Shown: piece by piece, positions 8,471 through 16,594 of the stretch
How the letters are laid out: the number at the start of each line of letters is the position of its first letter
Numbering within the stretch: position 1 is the first letter of the stretch
From: Actinoplanes sp. SE50/110
GTDB lineage: Bacteria; Actinomycetota; Actinomycetes; Mycobacteriales; Micromonosporaceae
DNA: 64,000 bases
Direction of reading: 5' to 3'
NCBI RefSeq assembly: GCF_900119315.1
Contig: NZ_LT827010.1
Coordinates: 6,233,001 to 6,297,000, forward strand
Made by a program: the position numbers and the translations under genes
Notes under the pieces: model-generated
The model's database searches: none
What the model saw: only the letters and a program-made list of their open reading frames with translations
Told to the model about the DNA's origin: nothing

Positions 8471-10333
8471 ATGAGCATGGAGATGGCTGCCTGGAGTTCG
8501 ATGTACCACGCGATGAACCAGCAGGACGAGAAACGCCCGTTCTCCCTGGCCACGTTACGCAGGATCGCGCGTTTCGCCCGGCCGCACCGAAGGGCGCTGA
8601 CCGGGTTCCTGACGCTCAGCGTGGTCGCCGCGGTGCTCGCGGTGGCCGGCCCGGTGCTGGCCGGGCGGGTGGTGGACGCGATCGTCGGCGGCGCCGACAC
8701 CGGCCTGGTCGTCCGGCTCGCGGCGGCGATCGCGCTGGTGGCGCTCGGCGAGTCCGGGCTGGGGCTGGCGCAGCGGTGGTTCTCGGCCCGGATCGGCGAG
8801 GGGCTGATCCTGGACCTGCGCACCACGGTCTTCGACCACGTGCAGCGGATGCCGGTCGCGTTCTTCACCCGCACCCGGACCGGCGCGCTGGTCAGCCGGC
8901 TGAACAACGACGTGCTGGGCGCGCAGCGGGCGTTCAGCGACACGCTGTCCGGGGTGGCCGGCAACCTGGTCACGCTGATCCTCACGCTGATCGTGATGAT
9001 CGGCATCTCGTGGCAGATCACCGTGCTGGCGCTGCTCCTGCTGCCGATCTTCGTCTGGCCGGCCCGGCGGATGGGCGGGCGGCTGGCCCGGCTGGAGCGG
9101 GCGGCGGCCGAGCACAACGCGGCGATGAACACGCAGATGACCGAGCGGTTCTCGGCGCCGGGCGCGACGCTGGTGAAGCTGTACGGGCGGCCGGAGGCGG
9201 AGTCCGCCGAGTTCGCGGCCCGGGCACGGCGGGAGCGGGACATCGGCGTACGCACCGCCATGGCGCAGTGGACCTTCATGACCGCCCTGGTGTCCGTGTC
9301 CGGGCTGGCGATCGCCCTGGTCTACGGCCTCGGCGGCTACTACGCGCTGCGCGGCAGCCTGCCGGCGGGCGACGTGGTGGCGCTGGCCATCCTGCTCACC
9401 CGGCTGTATGCGCCGCTCACCTCGCTGGCCGGCGCCCGGGTCGAGATGATGAGCGCGCTGGTCAGCTTCGAGCGGGTGTTCGAGGTGCTCGACCTGGAGC
9501 CGCTGATCCGGGAGAAGCCCGACGCCCGGGAGGTGCCGGACGGCCCGGTGTCGGTGGAGTTCGACGGGGTCCGGTTCGCCTACCCGTCGGCCGACAAGGT
9601 TTCGCTGGCCTCCCTGGAGGAGGTGGCGACGCTGGACACCCGGGGCGGCAGCGAGGTGCTGCACGACGTCAGCTTCACCGCCGAGCCGGGTCAGATGGTG
9701 GCGCTGGTCGGCTCGTCGGGGGCCGGCAAGTCGACGATGGCCGGTCTGCTCCCCCGGCTCTACGACGCCGGGGCGGGCGCGGTGCGGCTGGCCGGGGTGG
9801 ACGTGCGCGACCTGTCCGCGGCGTCGCTGCGCGCCACGCTCGGCATGGTGACCCAGGACGGGCATCTGTTCCACGATTCGGTCCGGGCCAATCTGCGGCT
9901 CGCCCGGCCCGAGGCGACCGAGGCGGAGATGTGGGCGGTGCTGCGCCGGGCGCATGTCGCCGACCTGGTAGCCGCGCTGCCGGATGGGCTGGACACGGTG
10001 ATCGGCGAGCGCGGCTACCGGCTCTCCGGCGGGGAACGCCAGCGGCTGACCATCGCCCGGCTGCTGCTGGCCCGGCCGCGGGTGGTGGTCCTCGACGAGG
10101 CCACCGCGCACCTCGACGCGACTTCCGAGCAGGCGGTACAGGCGGCGCTCGGCGAGGCCCTGGCCGGCCGGACCGCGGTGGTGATCGCCCACCGGTTGTC
10201 CACGGTCCGGGCCGCCGACCAGATCCTGGTGATCGAGCAGGGCCGGGTGGTGGAGCGCGGCACGCACGAGTCGCTGCTCTCCTCCGGCGGACGCTACGAG
10301 GAGCTCTACCGCACCCAGTTCGCGGCCGCCTGA
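8471..10333 (+). CDS. ABC multidrug-type exporter (fused TMD-NBD)
   Basis: A 620-residue half-transporter. Six membrane segments lie between about 40 and 315. The nucleotide-binding domain has Walker A GSSGAGKST (414-422), the Q-loop region MVTQDGHLF, signature LSGGERQ (518-524), Walker B VVVLDEATAHLD (538-549) and the H-loop IAHRLSTVR. It should act as a dimer and export lipids or drugs. An insertion of about 20 residues between the A-loop Tyr (FAYPSA) and the strand before Walker A (LASLEEVATLDTRG) is slightly longer than usual. The ATG at 8471 follows a MerR-like operator, so expression is probably inducible. The 3' end overlaps the convergent monooxygenase gene by 28 bp. Confidence 0.9.
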   Translation: MSMEMAAWSSMYHAMNQQDEKRPFSLATLRRIARFARPHRRALTGFLTLSVVAAVLAVAGPVLAGRVVDAIVGGADTGLVVRLAAAIALVALGESGLGLAQRWFSARIGEGLILDLRTTVFDHVQRMPVAFFTRTRTGALVSRLNNDVLGAQRAFSDTLSGVAGNLVTLILTLIVMIGISWQITVLALLLLPIFVWPARRMGGRLARLERAAAEHNAAMNTQMTERFSAPGATLVKLYGRPEAESAEFAARARRERDIGVRTAMAQWTFMTALVSVSGLAIALVYGLGGYYALRGSLPAGDVVALAILLTRLYAPLTSLAGARVEMMSALVSFERVFEVLDLEPLIREKPDAREVPDGPVSVEFDGVRFAYPSADKVSLASLEEVATLDTRGGSEVLHDVSFTAEPGQMVALVGSSGAGKSTMAGLLPRLYDAGAGAVRLAGVDVRDLSAASLRATLGMVTQDGHLFHDSVRANLRLARPEATEAEMWAVLRRAHVADLVAALPDGLDTVIGERGYRLSGGERQRLTIARLLLARPRVVVLDEATAHLDATSEQAVQAALGEALAGRTAVVIAHRLSTVRAADQILVIEQGRVVERGTHESLLSSGGRYEELYRTQFAAA

Positions 10334-11550
10334 GCGGAGACCGCGGCGGAGGCGGGCGCGGACCAGCGGAAGCCGTCGGGGCGGACCGGGACGCCGTCGA
10401 TCACGTGGCGGCGACCGTCGTGCAGCCGGGTCAGGTCGAGGCCGGGGATGCGGTCGCCGTGGTCCAGTCCGGCCACCCGCCGGGCCAGCGCCTGCGTGTC
10501 CACGAACTCGGTGACCATCGCGCGCAGGGCGAGCACGTCGTCGTCCGCGATGTACAGGACGCCCTGCGCCCGGCTCGCCTGCAACACCCGGGCGGCGACC
10601 GGGTGCCGCTCCGCGTGGTAGGTGTCGAGCAGCGCGTCGCCCGATTCCCCGCGGATCACCTCGGCGAGCTTCCAGCCCAGGTTGAAGGCGTCCTGCAGGC
10701 CCAGGTTCAGCCCCTGCCCACCGGCCGGCGAGTGGATGTGCGCGGCGTCCCCGGCCAGGAGGATCCGGCCCCGTCGATACCGTGCGGCCTGCCGGGTGGC
10801 GTCGGTGAACCGGCTCGCCCAGCGGACCGCATCGAGCGTCAGCCCGTCCCGGGCCAGCGCGTCGGCCAGCTCGCTGTCCGGGATCGGATCGTCGCGCCCG
10901 GCGGCCGCCTGCACCGGCCCGGCGGCCAGCATCCGGAACACCCCGTCGCCCAGCGGCAGCACGGTCAGCATGCCGTCGCCCTTCGGTGCCGGCAGTTCCC
11001 AGCCCGCCGGGCCGTCACCGGCCAGGGTCACATCCGCGACGAGTGCACAGACGCGGGCGTCGCGACCGACGAAGTCCACCCCGGCCTGCTTGCGGACGAC
11101 ACTGCGCGCCCCGTCGCAGCCGACGAGGTACGCTGCGCGTTCGCCGTCGACCGTCACTCCCCCGTCGTCCTGCGCGAAGGTGGTGACCGCGGTGCCGTAC
11201 CGCAGCTCGGCCCCGAGCGACGTCGCCCACGCGGCGAGCCGCTCCTCGACCCGCGCCTGCGGGATGCCGACCTGAAAGGGGTACGGGGTGTCCAGCGTGC
11301 TGTAGTCCAGCGGGATCCCGGCGAAGTGCCCGTGCGGCAACAGCGCCGGCGCCTGCACCAGGATGTCGTCGAGCAGCCCGCGGGAGGCGAGCACCTCGGC
11401 CGAGCGGGGCTGCAGGTTCAGCGCCTTGGACTGCCCGGTGCGGGCCGCCAGCCGCTCCAGCACGGCGACCCGGGCGCCGCCCAGCGCGAGCTCCCCGGCC
11501 AGCATCAGCCCCGTCGGCCCGGCACCGGCGACGATCACGTCGTACGTCAT
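10306..11550 (-). CDS. FAD-dependent aromatic monooxygenase (PheA/RdmE type)
   Basis: A 414-residue flavoprotein hydroxylase. The N-terminus has the Rossmann motif VIVAGAGPTGLMLAGEL, then the DG motif (LVGCDGARSVVRKQAG) and the GD motif (RILLAGDAAHIHSPAGGQG), the FAD/NADPH-binding trio of class A hydroxylases. It ends soon after 'VRPDGF', without the full thioredoxin-like C-terminal domain of longer homologues. Such enzymes hydroxylate phenols or antibiotics, including rifamycins; the substrate here is unknown. The ATG at 11550 overlaps the stop of the upstream membrane-protein gene, so it is the last gene of a TetR-led operon. Confidence 0.88.
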   Translation of the reverse strand: MTYDVIVAGAGPTGLMLAGELALGGARVAVLERLAARTGQSKALNLQPRSAEVLASRGLLDDILVQAPALLPHGHFAGIPLDYSTLDTPYPFQVGIPQARVEERLAAWATSLGAELRYGTAVTTFAQDDGGVTVDGERAAYLVGCDGARSVVRKQAGVDFVGRDARVCALVADVTLAGDGPAGWELPAPKGDGMLTVLPLGDGVFRMLAAGPVQAAAGRDDPIPDSELADALARDGLTLDAVRWASRFTDATRQAARYRRGRILLAGDAAHIHSPAGGQGLNLGLQDAFNLGWKLAEVIRGESGDALLDTYHAERHPVAARVLQASRAQGVLYIADDDVLALRAMVTEFVDTQALARRVAGLDHGDRIPGLDLTRLHDGRRHVIDGVPVRPDGFRWSAPASAAVSAQAAANWVR

Positions 11551-12194
11551 GCTCGCAGGTCCTTCTTCCTGGTGTAGTAGAGATGGAAGAGGAAGGTGGG
11601 CACGGCGATCGCCGGCCAGCCGGCGTTGAGCACGGCGGGTGCCAGGTCGAGCGGCAGCAGGACGGCCGCCAGCACGGTGACCAGCATGTTGAGCAGGCTG
11701 GCGCAGCCCCAGACGAAGGTGATCGTCCGCAGACCGTGCCGGAACCCGGGGTCGGTGTGCCAGCGGTTCTCCCACCCGCGCAGGCCCGGCTCGCCCACCT
11801 TGGCCAGGACGAAGGCGCGGACCAGATACATCAGCGCGGGGCGGCCGACCCACACCGAGGCCAGCAGCCAGACGCCGATCAGGCCGCCGAACAGGCCACC
11901 CCAGGCATCCCGGATCAGCATGGTGCGGGCGTCACCGGTCATCGCCGAGACGCCCAGGCTGAGCGCCACGATGGTGAGGACGAACAGGGCCGGGTAGTCG
12001 ACGGTTCGGGTGCGGGCGAACCGGACGATCACCAGGACCGCCGGGATCACGCCGGAGAGCAGCAACGCCCACCACTGGTCGACCCCGGCCGCGCGCAGTC
12101 CGTAGTAGACGACGAGCGGCAGGCCGAAATCGATCAGTATCGGGAGGGCCGGCGCGAACCGGCTCGGGCGGGACGGGGTCTTCACCATGGTCAC
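11547..12194 (-). CDS. Membrane protein (VC0807-like), middle gene of TetR operon
   Basis: A protein of about 215 residues with six predicted membrane segments, beginning ILIDFGLPLVVYYGLRAAG and containing WALLLSGVIPAV and WGCASLLNMLV. This pattern is seen in a conserved actinobacterial membrane family of unknown function (VC0807-like). The start is either GTG 12194, overlapping the TetR stop as GTGA, or ATG 12188. The stop overlaps the monooxygenase ATG. The three genes therefore form a coupled operon, presumably repressed by the TetR protein and responding to an aromatic compound. Confidence 0.75.
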   Translation of the reverse strand: MTMVKTPSRPSRFAPALPILIDFGLPLVVYYGLRAAGVDQWWALLLSGVIPAVLVIVRFARTRTVDYPALFVLTIVALSLGVSAMTGDARTMLIRDAWGGLFGGLIGVWLLASVWVGRPALMYLVRAFVLAKVGEPGLRGWENRWHTDPGFRHGLRTITFVWGCASLLNMLVTVLAAVLLPLDLAPAVLNAGWPAIAVPTFLFHLYYTRKKDLRA

Positions 12195-12787
12195 AGCTCG
12201 TCCTTCCGGATGGCTCGGGTGAACAGGGCGACCAGCTCCGCGGCGTAGGCGTGCGGGTCGAGATCGGGCTGGACGGCCGCCGCGTCGATGGCGGCGCGCA
12301 GGGTGACCGCCATGACGTGCGGGTCGAAGGTGCGGAACTCGCCGGCCTCCTGCCCCTCGCGGAACATGGTGGCGAGGCGGGCCCCCGGGTCGTCGGCGTC
12401 CGCCGGGTCAACCAGCGGGGCGCCCTCCCCGGTGCGGGCCGCGGCGGCGATCTCGATGACCGCCCGGATCGCCGCGGGATGCTCCGCAATGAAGATCAGA
12501 TTCGCTTGGATGTACGCGGTGAGCAGGCCCGTCCGGTCGCGCGCCGAGCGCATCCGCTCGCCCATGAAGGCGGCCGCCTCGCCGAGCACCGCGCCGACCA
12601 CCGCCCGGACCAGGTCGGCCTTGTCGTCGAAGTGGTACGAGATCAGCCGGGTGCTGCTGATCCCGGCCCGGCTGGCGATCCGGGCGAAGGACGCGTTGGC
12701 ATATCCCAGCTCGGCGATCGTGTCGATCGCGGCCGTGACGATCTGGGCCCGTCGGGCTCTCGTCGCGGCCGTCTCGTTTACTCGCAT
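12191..12787 (-). CDS. TetR family transcriptional regulator
   Basis: A 198-residue repressor. The N-terminal helix-turn-helix is clear (RAQIVTAAIDTIAELGYANASFARIASRAG, split as residues about 13-42, followed by STRLISYHFDDKADLVRAVV). The C-terminal ligand-binding domain is variable, as usual. The ATG at 12787 lies inside the palindrome at 12777-12794, which is a strong sign of autoregulation. It is the first gene of an operon with a membrane protein and a flavin monooxygenase, so the likely ligand is a substrate of that monooxygenase. Confidence 0.92.
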   Translation of the reverse strand: MRVNETAATRARRAQIVTAAIDTIAELGYANASFARIASRAGISSTRLISYHFDDKADLVRAVVGAVLGEAAAFMGERMRSARDRTGLLTAYIQANLIFIAEHPAAIRAVIEIAAAARTGEGAPLVDPADADDPGARLATMFREGQEAGEFRTFDPHVMAVTLRAAIDAAAVQPDLDPHAYAAELVALFTRAIRKDEL

Positions 12788-12813
12788 GAGTAAATTCTTA
12801 CTCGACTAAGTAA
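12777..12813. promoter_or_regulatory. TetR operator pair
   Basis: A perfect inverted repeat TTTACTC-GCAT-GAGTAAA (12777-12794) overlaps the TetR start codon. A second, TTACT-CGACTA-AGTAA (12798-12813), follows at once. Both share the TTACT/AGTAA half-sites typical of TetR-family operators, and their position blocks the regulator's own promoter. Confidence 0.65.
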
Positions 12814-12833
12814 CGACCGTCAATCCCCAAGCG

Positions 12834-12900
12834 AGAGCGCTGCTCTTGACGGAGAGCGGGTGACTGGTGTTCACTGCTTGCAAGAGAGAGCACTGCTCTC
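12834..12900. promoter_or_regulatory. Second operator family: AGAGC/GCTCT palindromes
   Basis: GAGAGCACTGCTCTC (12886-12900) is a perfect 15-bp odd palindrome, and AGAGCGCTGCTCT (12834-12846) is a related imperfect one 52 bp upstream. Both precede the nitroreductase-like gene at 12926. A TetR-type repressor encoded elsewhere may bind here. The half-sites differ from those of the neighbouring TetR operators. Confidence 0.5.
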
Positions 12901-12925
12901 AACCGAGGAGACTCCGGAGGACGTC

Positions 12926-13363
12926 ATGCGCTACCTGGCCCCGAAATCCGCGACGAACGTCTTCAACGACTTCGCCAAGTAGCTCACCGCCCACGGGATC
13001 AGCCTGATGGGCAGCCGGGTGCTCGCCGTGCGCGGGCGCACCAGCGGCGAGGTGCGGACCACGATCGTCAACATGTTCACCCACGACGGCGAGCGCTACC
13101 TGCTGGCGCCGCGCGGACACACCCAGTGGGTGCGCAACCTGCGGGTGGCCGGCGAGGGTGAGCTGCGGCTCGGGCGGCGCAGCGAGCGGTTCGTCGCGAC
13201 GGAGGTGGCGGACGCGGACAAGAGCGAGCTGATCCGGCTCTACCTGCGCAAGTGGGCGTGGGAGACCGGCGCGTTCTTCGACGGCCTGACAGCGGATTCG
13301 CCGGAGGCCGACATCTCGGCCGCGGCTCCCGGCTTCCCGGTCTTCCGAATCACGGCCGGCTGA
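12926..13363 (+). pseudogene. Deazaflavin (F420)-dependent nitroreductase-family gene with in-frame amber stop
   Basis: A strong ribosome site (GGAGGA, 4 nt spacing) precedes ATG 12926. The reading frame MRYLAPKSATNVFNDFAK is followed by TAG at 12980-12982 and then continues in the same frame without other stops to 13363 (LTAHGISLMGSRVLAVRG, then PRGHTQWVRNLRVAGEG and LYLRKWAWETG). The downstream part matches the DDN/nitroreductase family, which binds F420. In homologues this position is usually Trp before 'LTRxGIS', so TGG to TAG is the simplest change. It may be a pseudogene, a read-through case, or a sequencing error; a shortened product could start at an internal ATG (13008). The two palindromes upstream show the promoter is intact. 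Confidence 0.75.
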
Positions 13364-13393
13364 GATCGAGGCGGCCGGAGAAACGACCCGGGA

Positions 13394-13849
13394 TCAGCAG
13401 ACCGCGCTGACCCGGCCGTCGTTCCAGTGCCAGATCGTGCCCCGCTGGAAATGCTGGTAGCGACCCCGGTGATCGGGCGTGTCCGACTCCTCGTCGACCG
13501 GGTAGCCGACGCAGCCGGCCTCGCCCCGGTTGCCCTGCCACAGTTGCAGGATCCGGCCGGCGACCGCGTGCGCGCCGGTCTGCGCCGACCAGTAGATCGA
13601 GCCACCGTCGAACTGCTGCATCCGCCCGCCGCCGGCCGCGGACTGCTCGATGCCCATCGGACAGCCGAGCCGCCCCTTGTCCGAGCCGAGCGTGCGGTAG
13701 TGGCTCAGGATGCCACCGTGCACCCGGAGCCGGCAGTAGGTCGCGCTCTTGTCCGCGGATTTGCTCTCGTCGGCCCGGGCGGGCACAGCCCCGAAGACCG
13801 TCGCGGCGGCGAGGCCGAGCGTGACCACTGTCCATGCTCCACGTTTCAT
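13394..13849 (-). CDS. Secreted LGFP-repeat protein
   Basis: A 151-residue exported protein (start ATG 13849; 13855 is an alternative). The signal peptide is MKRGAWTVVTLGLAAATVFG with a likely cleavage after VPARA. The mature part contains about three LGFP repeats: ILSHYRTLGSDKGRLGCPMG, then FDGGSIYWSAQTGAHAVAGR, and WQGNRGEAGCVGYPVDEES with a terminal FQRGTIWHWNDG. In corynebacteria and related taxa, LGFP repeats are thought to associate with the cell wall or carbohydrates. Three cysteines may form disulphides. It is divergent from the Ser/Thr kinase gene. Confidence 0.82.
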   Translation of the reverse strand: MKRGAWTVVTLGLAAATVFGAVPARADESKSADKSATYCRLRVHGGILSHYRTLGSDKGRLGCPMGIEQSAAGGGRMQQFDGGSIYWSAQTGAHAVAGRILQLWQGNRGEAGCVGYPVDEESDTPDHRGRYQHFQRGTIWHWNDGRVSAVC

Positions 13850-14020
13850 GACCATCCATAGGTGTCGCCGGTCGGTACCAGACAGTCGTACCATTTCGGA
13901 CATGTCGAAGTGTGAACATCGCCCCAGGATCACCGGTTTCTCCCTCGGCGGCGGGGTGCTCACGGCGTACGCAAACCCGGTCTTGATTTTTGGTTTAACC
14001 GGATTCTCGGGAACGCCGAC

Positions 14021-14033
14021 TAGCATGGCCCGG
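14021..14033 (+). promoter_or_regulatory. Extended -10 element and leaderless start of the kinase gene
   Basis: TAGCAT at 14021-14026 ends 6 nt before the GTG at 14033, so transcription would begin at or next to the start codon. No Shine-Dalgarno sequence exists in this interval, which fits a leaderless mRNA. The wider 13850-14020 spacer is AT-richer than its surroundings and holds no gene. Confidence 0.4.
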
Positions 14034-15739
14034 TGCTTGCCCCCGGAATCGTGCTCAACGGCCGTTATCAGCTGACCCACCGGATCGCGGCCGGCGGGAT
14101 GGGTGAGGTGTGGCGCGGCGGCGACCGGCTGCTGCACCGCGAGGTGGCGGTCAAGGTGCTGCTGCCGGCGCTGATGAACGACCGGGACTTCATCACCCGC
14201 TTCCGTTCCGAGGCCCGGATGATGGCCCAGCTGCGGCACCCGGGCATCGTGCAGGTCTACGACTACGGCGAGAACGCGGTGGTCGACGGTGAGCGCTTCG
14301 ACTACCTGGTGATGGAGTACATCGACGGCACCTCACTGTCGAAGAAGGTGCAGCAGGCCGGCCGGCTCAGCCCGGCCGAGACGATGGCGATCACCGCCGG
14401 GGTCGCCGACGCGCTGCATGCCGCCCACCAGGCCGGCATCATCCATCGCGACGTCAAACCCAGCAATCTGCTCGTGCGACCCGGCGGGGCGATCGTCCTG
14501 GTCGACTTCGGGGTCGCCCGGTCGGTGGGGATCACCGGGATCACCGGCACCAACGTGGTGATGGGCTCGGCGCACTACATGGCGCCGGAGCAGGCCGAGG
14601 GGCAGCCGGTGACGGCGGCCACCGACGTGTACGCGCTGGGCGCGGTCGCGTTCACCTGCCTGACCGGGCGGCCGCCCTACGTCGGCGACAACCCGCTCGC
14701 GGTGCTGGCGCAGCTGGTGCACGGGCAACCGCCGGTGCTGCCGCCGGACGTGCCGCGGCCGGTGGCGGCGGTGGTGCTGCGGGCCCTCGCCAAGGATCCG
14801 GCACAGCGGTTCCCGAGCGGGGCGGCGCTGGCCGACGCGGCGCGCAACGCCGGGCGGCCGGGTGCGGCGGCGGGCTATGCCGCGGGCGCTGCCGGCGGCT
14901 CCGGCTTCGCTCCCGGCGCAGGCCCGGGCTTCGCTCCCGGCGTGGCTCCGGGCTTCACCCCGGGCGTCTCCTCCGGGGCGCCGTCGGGGGCGGCGGCCGG
15001 GCACGGGAGCGGGCCGAGCGGCGGCCACCCGGCTTTTCAACCGGCATATCCGACACGTCCCACCTATCCGGCGACGCCGACGTCCACCTTCCCGGCCGCG
15101 TCCCCTCCCGCGGCCGACCCCGCGCCGCGGCGCCGCGGCTGGGCGGTCGCGGCGGGCGCGGCCGGTCTGATCCTGGTCGGAGCCGGCGTGCTCCTGACGA
15201 TCCACCACAACCCGCCGGTCACCGCGAACACCGGCGCGGTCGGCGCACCGCCGGACGGCCAGCAGCCGCCGGACCGGACCGTGAACCAGCCGGCGCCGAC
15301 CCACAAGGGCAGCAAACGCGCCAACCCGCCGGCTTCCCCGAGCCGGTCCGCCGAGCCGTCCCCGTCACCTTCCGGGGACGACGAGACCGAGACCGAGAAC
15401 CGGTACTCGCCGAAGCAGCTCTGCGGCGACGGCTACGAAGTGGTCGACCAGCAGGCCCTGAAATCGGCGGCCGGGGTGGTGAAGGGCCGGATCTTCCTGC
15501 TCCACAACGAGGACGACGCGAGCAACTGCGTGGTGACGCTGCGCACCGCGGGGCTGACCAGAAAAGGTCCGGCCGCGGCGTTCCTGGAGGTGCAGGGGCA
15601 GGACCGGCAGACCCGGAGCGACACCGTCCAGTACTACGCCGGCCCGGTCAAGGCGCCCGCGGAGAAGGCCTGCGTGCGGTGGGGCGGGGCGGTCGGCGCT
15701 CTCAGCTACGACAGCGGGCAGTTCGAGCACTGCGGCTGA
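14033..15739 (+). CDS. Membrane-anchored eukaryotic-type Ser/Thr protein kinase
   Basis: A 568-residue kinase. The catalytic domain covers about 10-270: glycine loop AAGGMGEVWRG, Lys41 in VAVKVLL, HRD loop IIHRDVKPSN with Asp140, DFG at 158-160, and APE in MAPEQAEG. A Gly/Ala/Pro-rich linker (about 280-365) is followed by a single membrane segment (WAVAAGAAGLILVGAGVLL) and a 180-residue external domain. That outer domain has no PASTA repeats; its last 120 residues carry Cys in QLCGDG, NCVVTL, KACVRW and EHCG and may be a sensor. The substrates are unknown. A likely leaderless start and its position opposite the LGFP protein gene are notable. Confidence 0.92.
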   Translation: MLAPGIVLNGRYQLTHRIAAGGMGEVWRGGDRLLHREVAVKVLLPALMNDRDFITRFRSEARMMAQLRHPGIVQVYDYGENAVVDGERFDYLVMEYIDGTSLSKKVQQAGRLSPAETMAITAGVADALHAAHQAGIIHRDVKPSNLLVRPGGAIVLVDFGVARSVGITGITGTNVVMGSAHYMAPEQAEGQPVTAATDVYALGAVAFTCLTGRPPYVGDNPLAVLAQLVHGQPPVLPPDVPRPVAAVVLRALAKDPAQRFPSGAALADAARNAGRPGAAAGYAAGAAGGSGFAPGAGPGFAPGVAPGFTPGVSSGAPSGAAAGHGSGPSGGHPAFQPAYPTRPTYPATPTSTFPAASPPAADPAPRRRGWAVAAGAAGLILVGAGVLLTIHHNPPVTANTGAVGAPPDGQQPPDRTVNQPAPTHKGSKRANPPASPSRSAEPSPSPSGDDETETENRYSPKQLCGDGYEVVDQQALKSAAGVVKGRIFLLHNEDDASNCVVTLRTAGLTRKGPAAAFLEVQGQDRQTRSDTVQYYAGPVKAPAEKACVRWGGAVGALSYDSGQFEHCG

Positions 15740-15814
15740 GCCCGGCCGCGCGATGCGCCGGGCGGAATCCCGGGATTTCCTCAACGCCGGGGCGGGCTCG
15801 CCGATCAGGGCGGC

Positions 15815-16549
15815 ATGACCGGTGCGGAGGTGCGAGGCAAGGCGGCGACCCGGGCGATCCTGCTCGCCCTGACGCTGGGCGTGTGCGCGCTGGCCGCCCT
15901 CGCCGCGTTCCGGATCAGCGGCCGGTGGCCGATCGCCGCGGTGCTCGCCGCCGACCTGGCGCTGCTCGCCGCGCTCGCCCGGATCGTGCTGCCCGAGCCG
16001 GAGCCGGCACCGGAGCCCGCGCACGACGGCGTGACCGGCCTGCCCACCCGGGCCACCCTGATGGCCCAGGTGGAACGCACCCTGCCGGTCGCCGACGCCG
16101 ACCAGGAGCCGGCCGGCCTGGTCATCCTCGGCCTGGACGACCTGGCCGACGTCACCGAGACGCTCGGCCCGGCGATCACCGACCTGCTGCTGCGGTCGGT
16201 GGCCGCCCGGCTCACCGCCGCCCTGCGCGACACCGACACCCTGGCCCGGATCGGACCGGCCGAGTTCGCCGTCCTGCTCCCCCGGGTCGGCTCGGCCGCC
16301 GCCTGCCTGGAAGCCGCCCGCCGGCTGCGCGCCGCCGTCCAGGCCCCGGCCGACCTCGACGGCTTCCAGATCCGCGTCGACGCCACCGCGGGCGGCGCCG
16401 TCTACCCGGTGCACGCCGCCACCCCGACCGACCTGTTCGCCCGCGCCGGGGCCGCCCGGGAGGCCGCCCGGGAATCGACGGACGGCGCGGCCCTGCACGC
16501 GACCGCGACCGTCCGCCGCTCCGCCCGCCCGGCCCTGCCGGCCCGCTGA
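15815..16549 (+). CDS. Membrane-anchored degenerate GGDEF-domain protein
   Basis: A 244-residue protein. Two hydrophobic helices at about 13-60 are followed by a Pro/Glu linker and a GGDEF-like domain from about 70. It opens with the family's DGVTGLPTRATL (normally D-x-LTGLxNR) and ends with a conserved 'YPVHAATPTDLFARAGAA' helix. The active-site motif itself reads RIGPAEFAV in place of GGDEF, so Gly-Gly-Asp is replaced by Gly-Pro-Ala. Diguanylate cyclase activity is therefore unlikely; it may bind nucleotide or act as a partner. A helical linker and no EAL domain are visible. Confidence 0.8.
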   Translation: MTGAEVRGKAATRAILLALTLGVCALAALAAFRISGRWPIAAVLAADLALLAALARIVLPEPEPAPEPAHDGVTGLPTRATLMAQVERTLPVADADQEPAGLVILGLDDLADVTETLGPAITDLLLRSVAARLTAALRDTDTLARIGPAEFAVLLPRVGSAAACLEAARRLRAAVQAPADLDGFQIRVDATAGGAVYPVHAATPTDLFARAGAAREAARESTDGAALHATATVRRSARPALPAR

Positions 16550-16594
16550 CCGGCCCGGGGTCACCTCCGGCCGGAGGTCCCGCCGAGCGGCCCG

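Noticed and set aside
8434..11577. A 1047-residue open frame through the ABC exporter and beyond
   Set aside because: It is antisense-phase noise of high-GC DNA: Arg/Gly/Ala/Pro-rich, no domain, and it crosses two well-supported genes in other frames.
12980..12982. Pyrrolysine at the amber codon of the nitroreductase-like gene
   Set aside because: No pyl genes are present and the family has no known pyrrolysine; a nonsense change is simpler.
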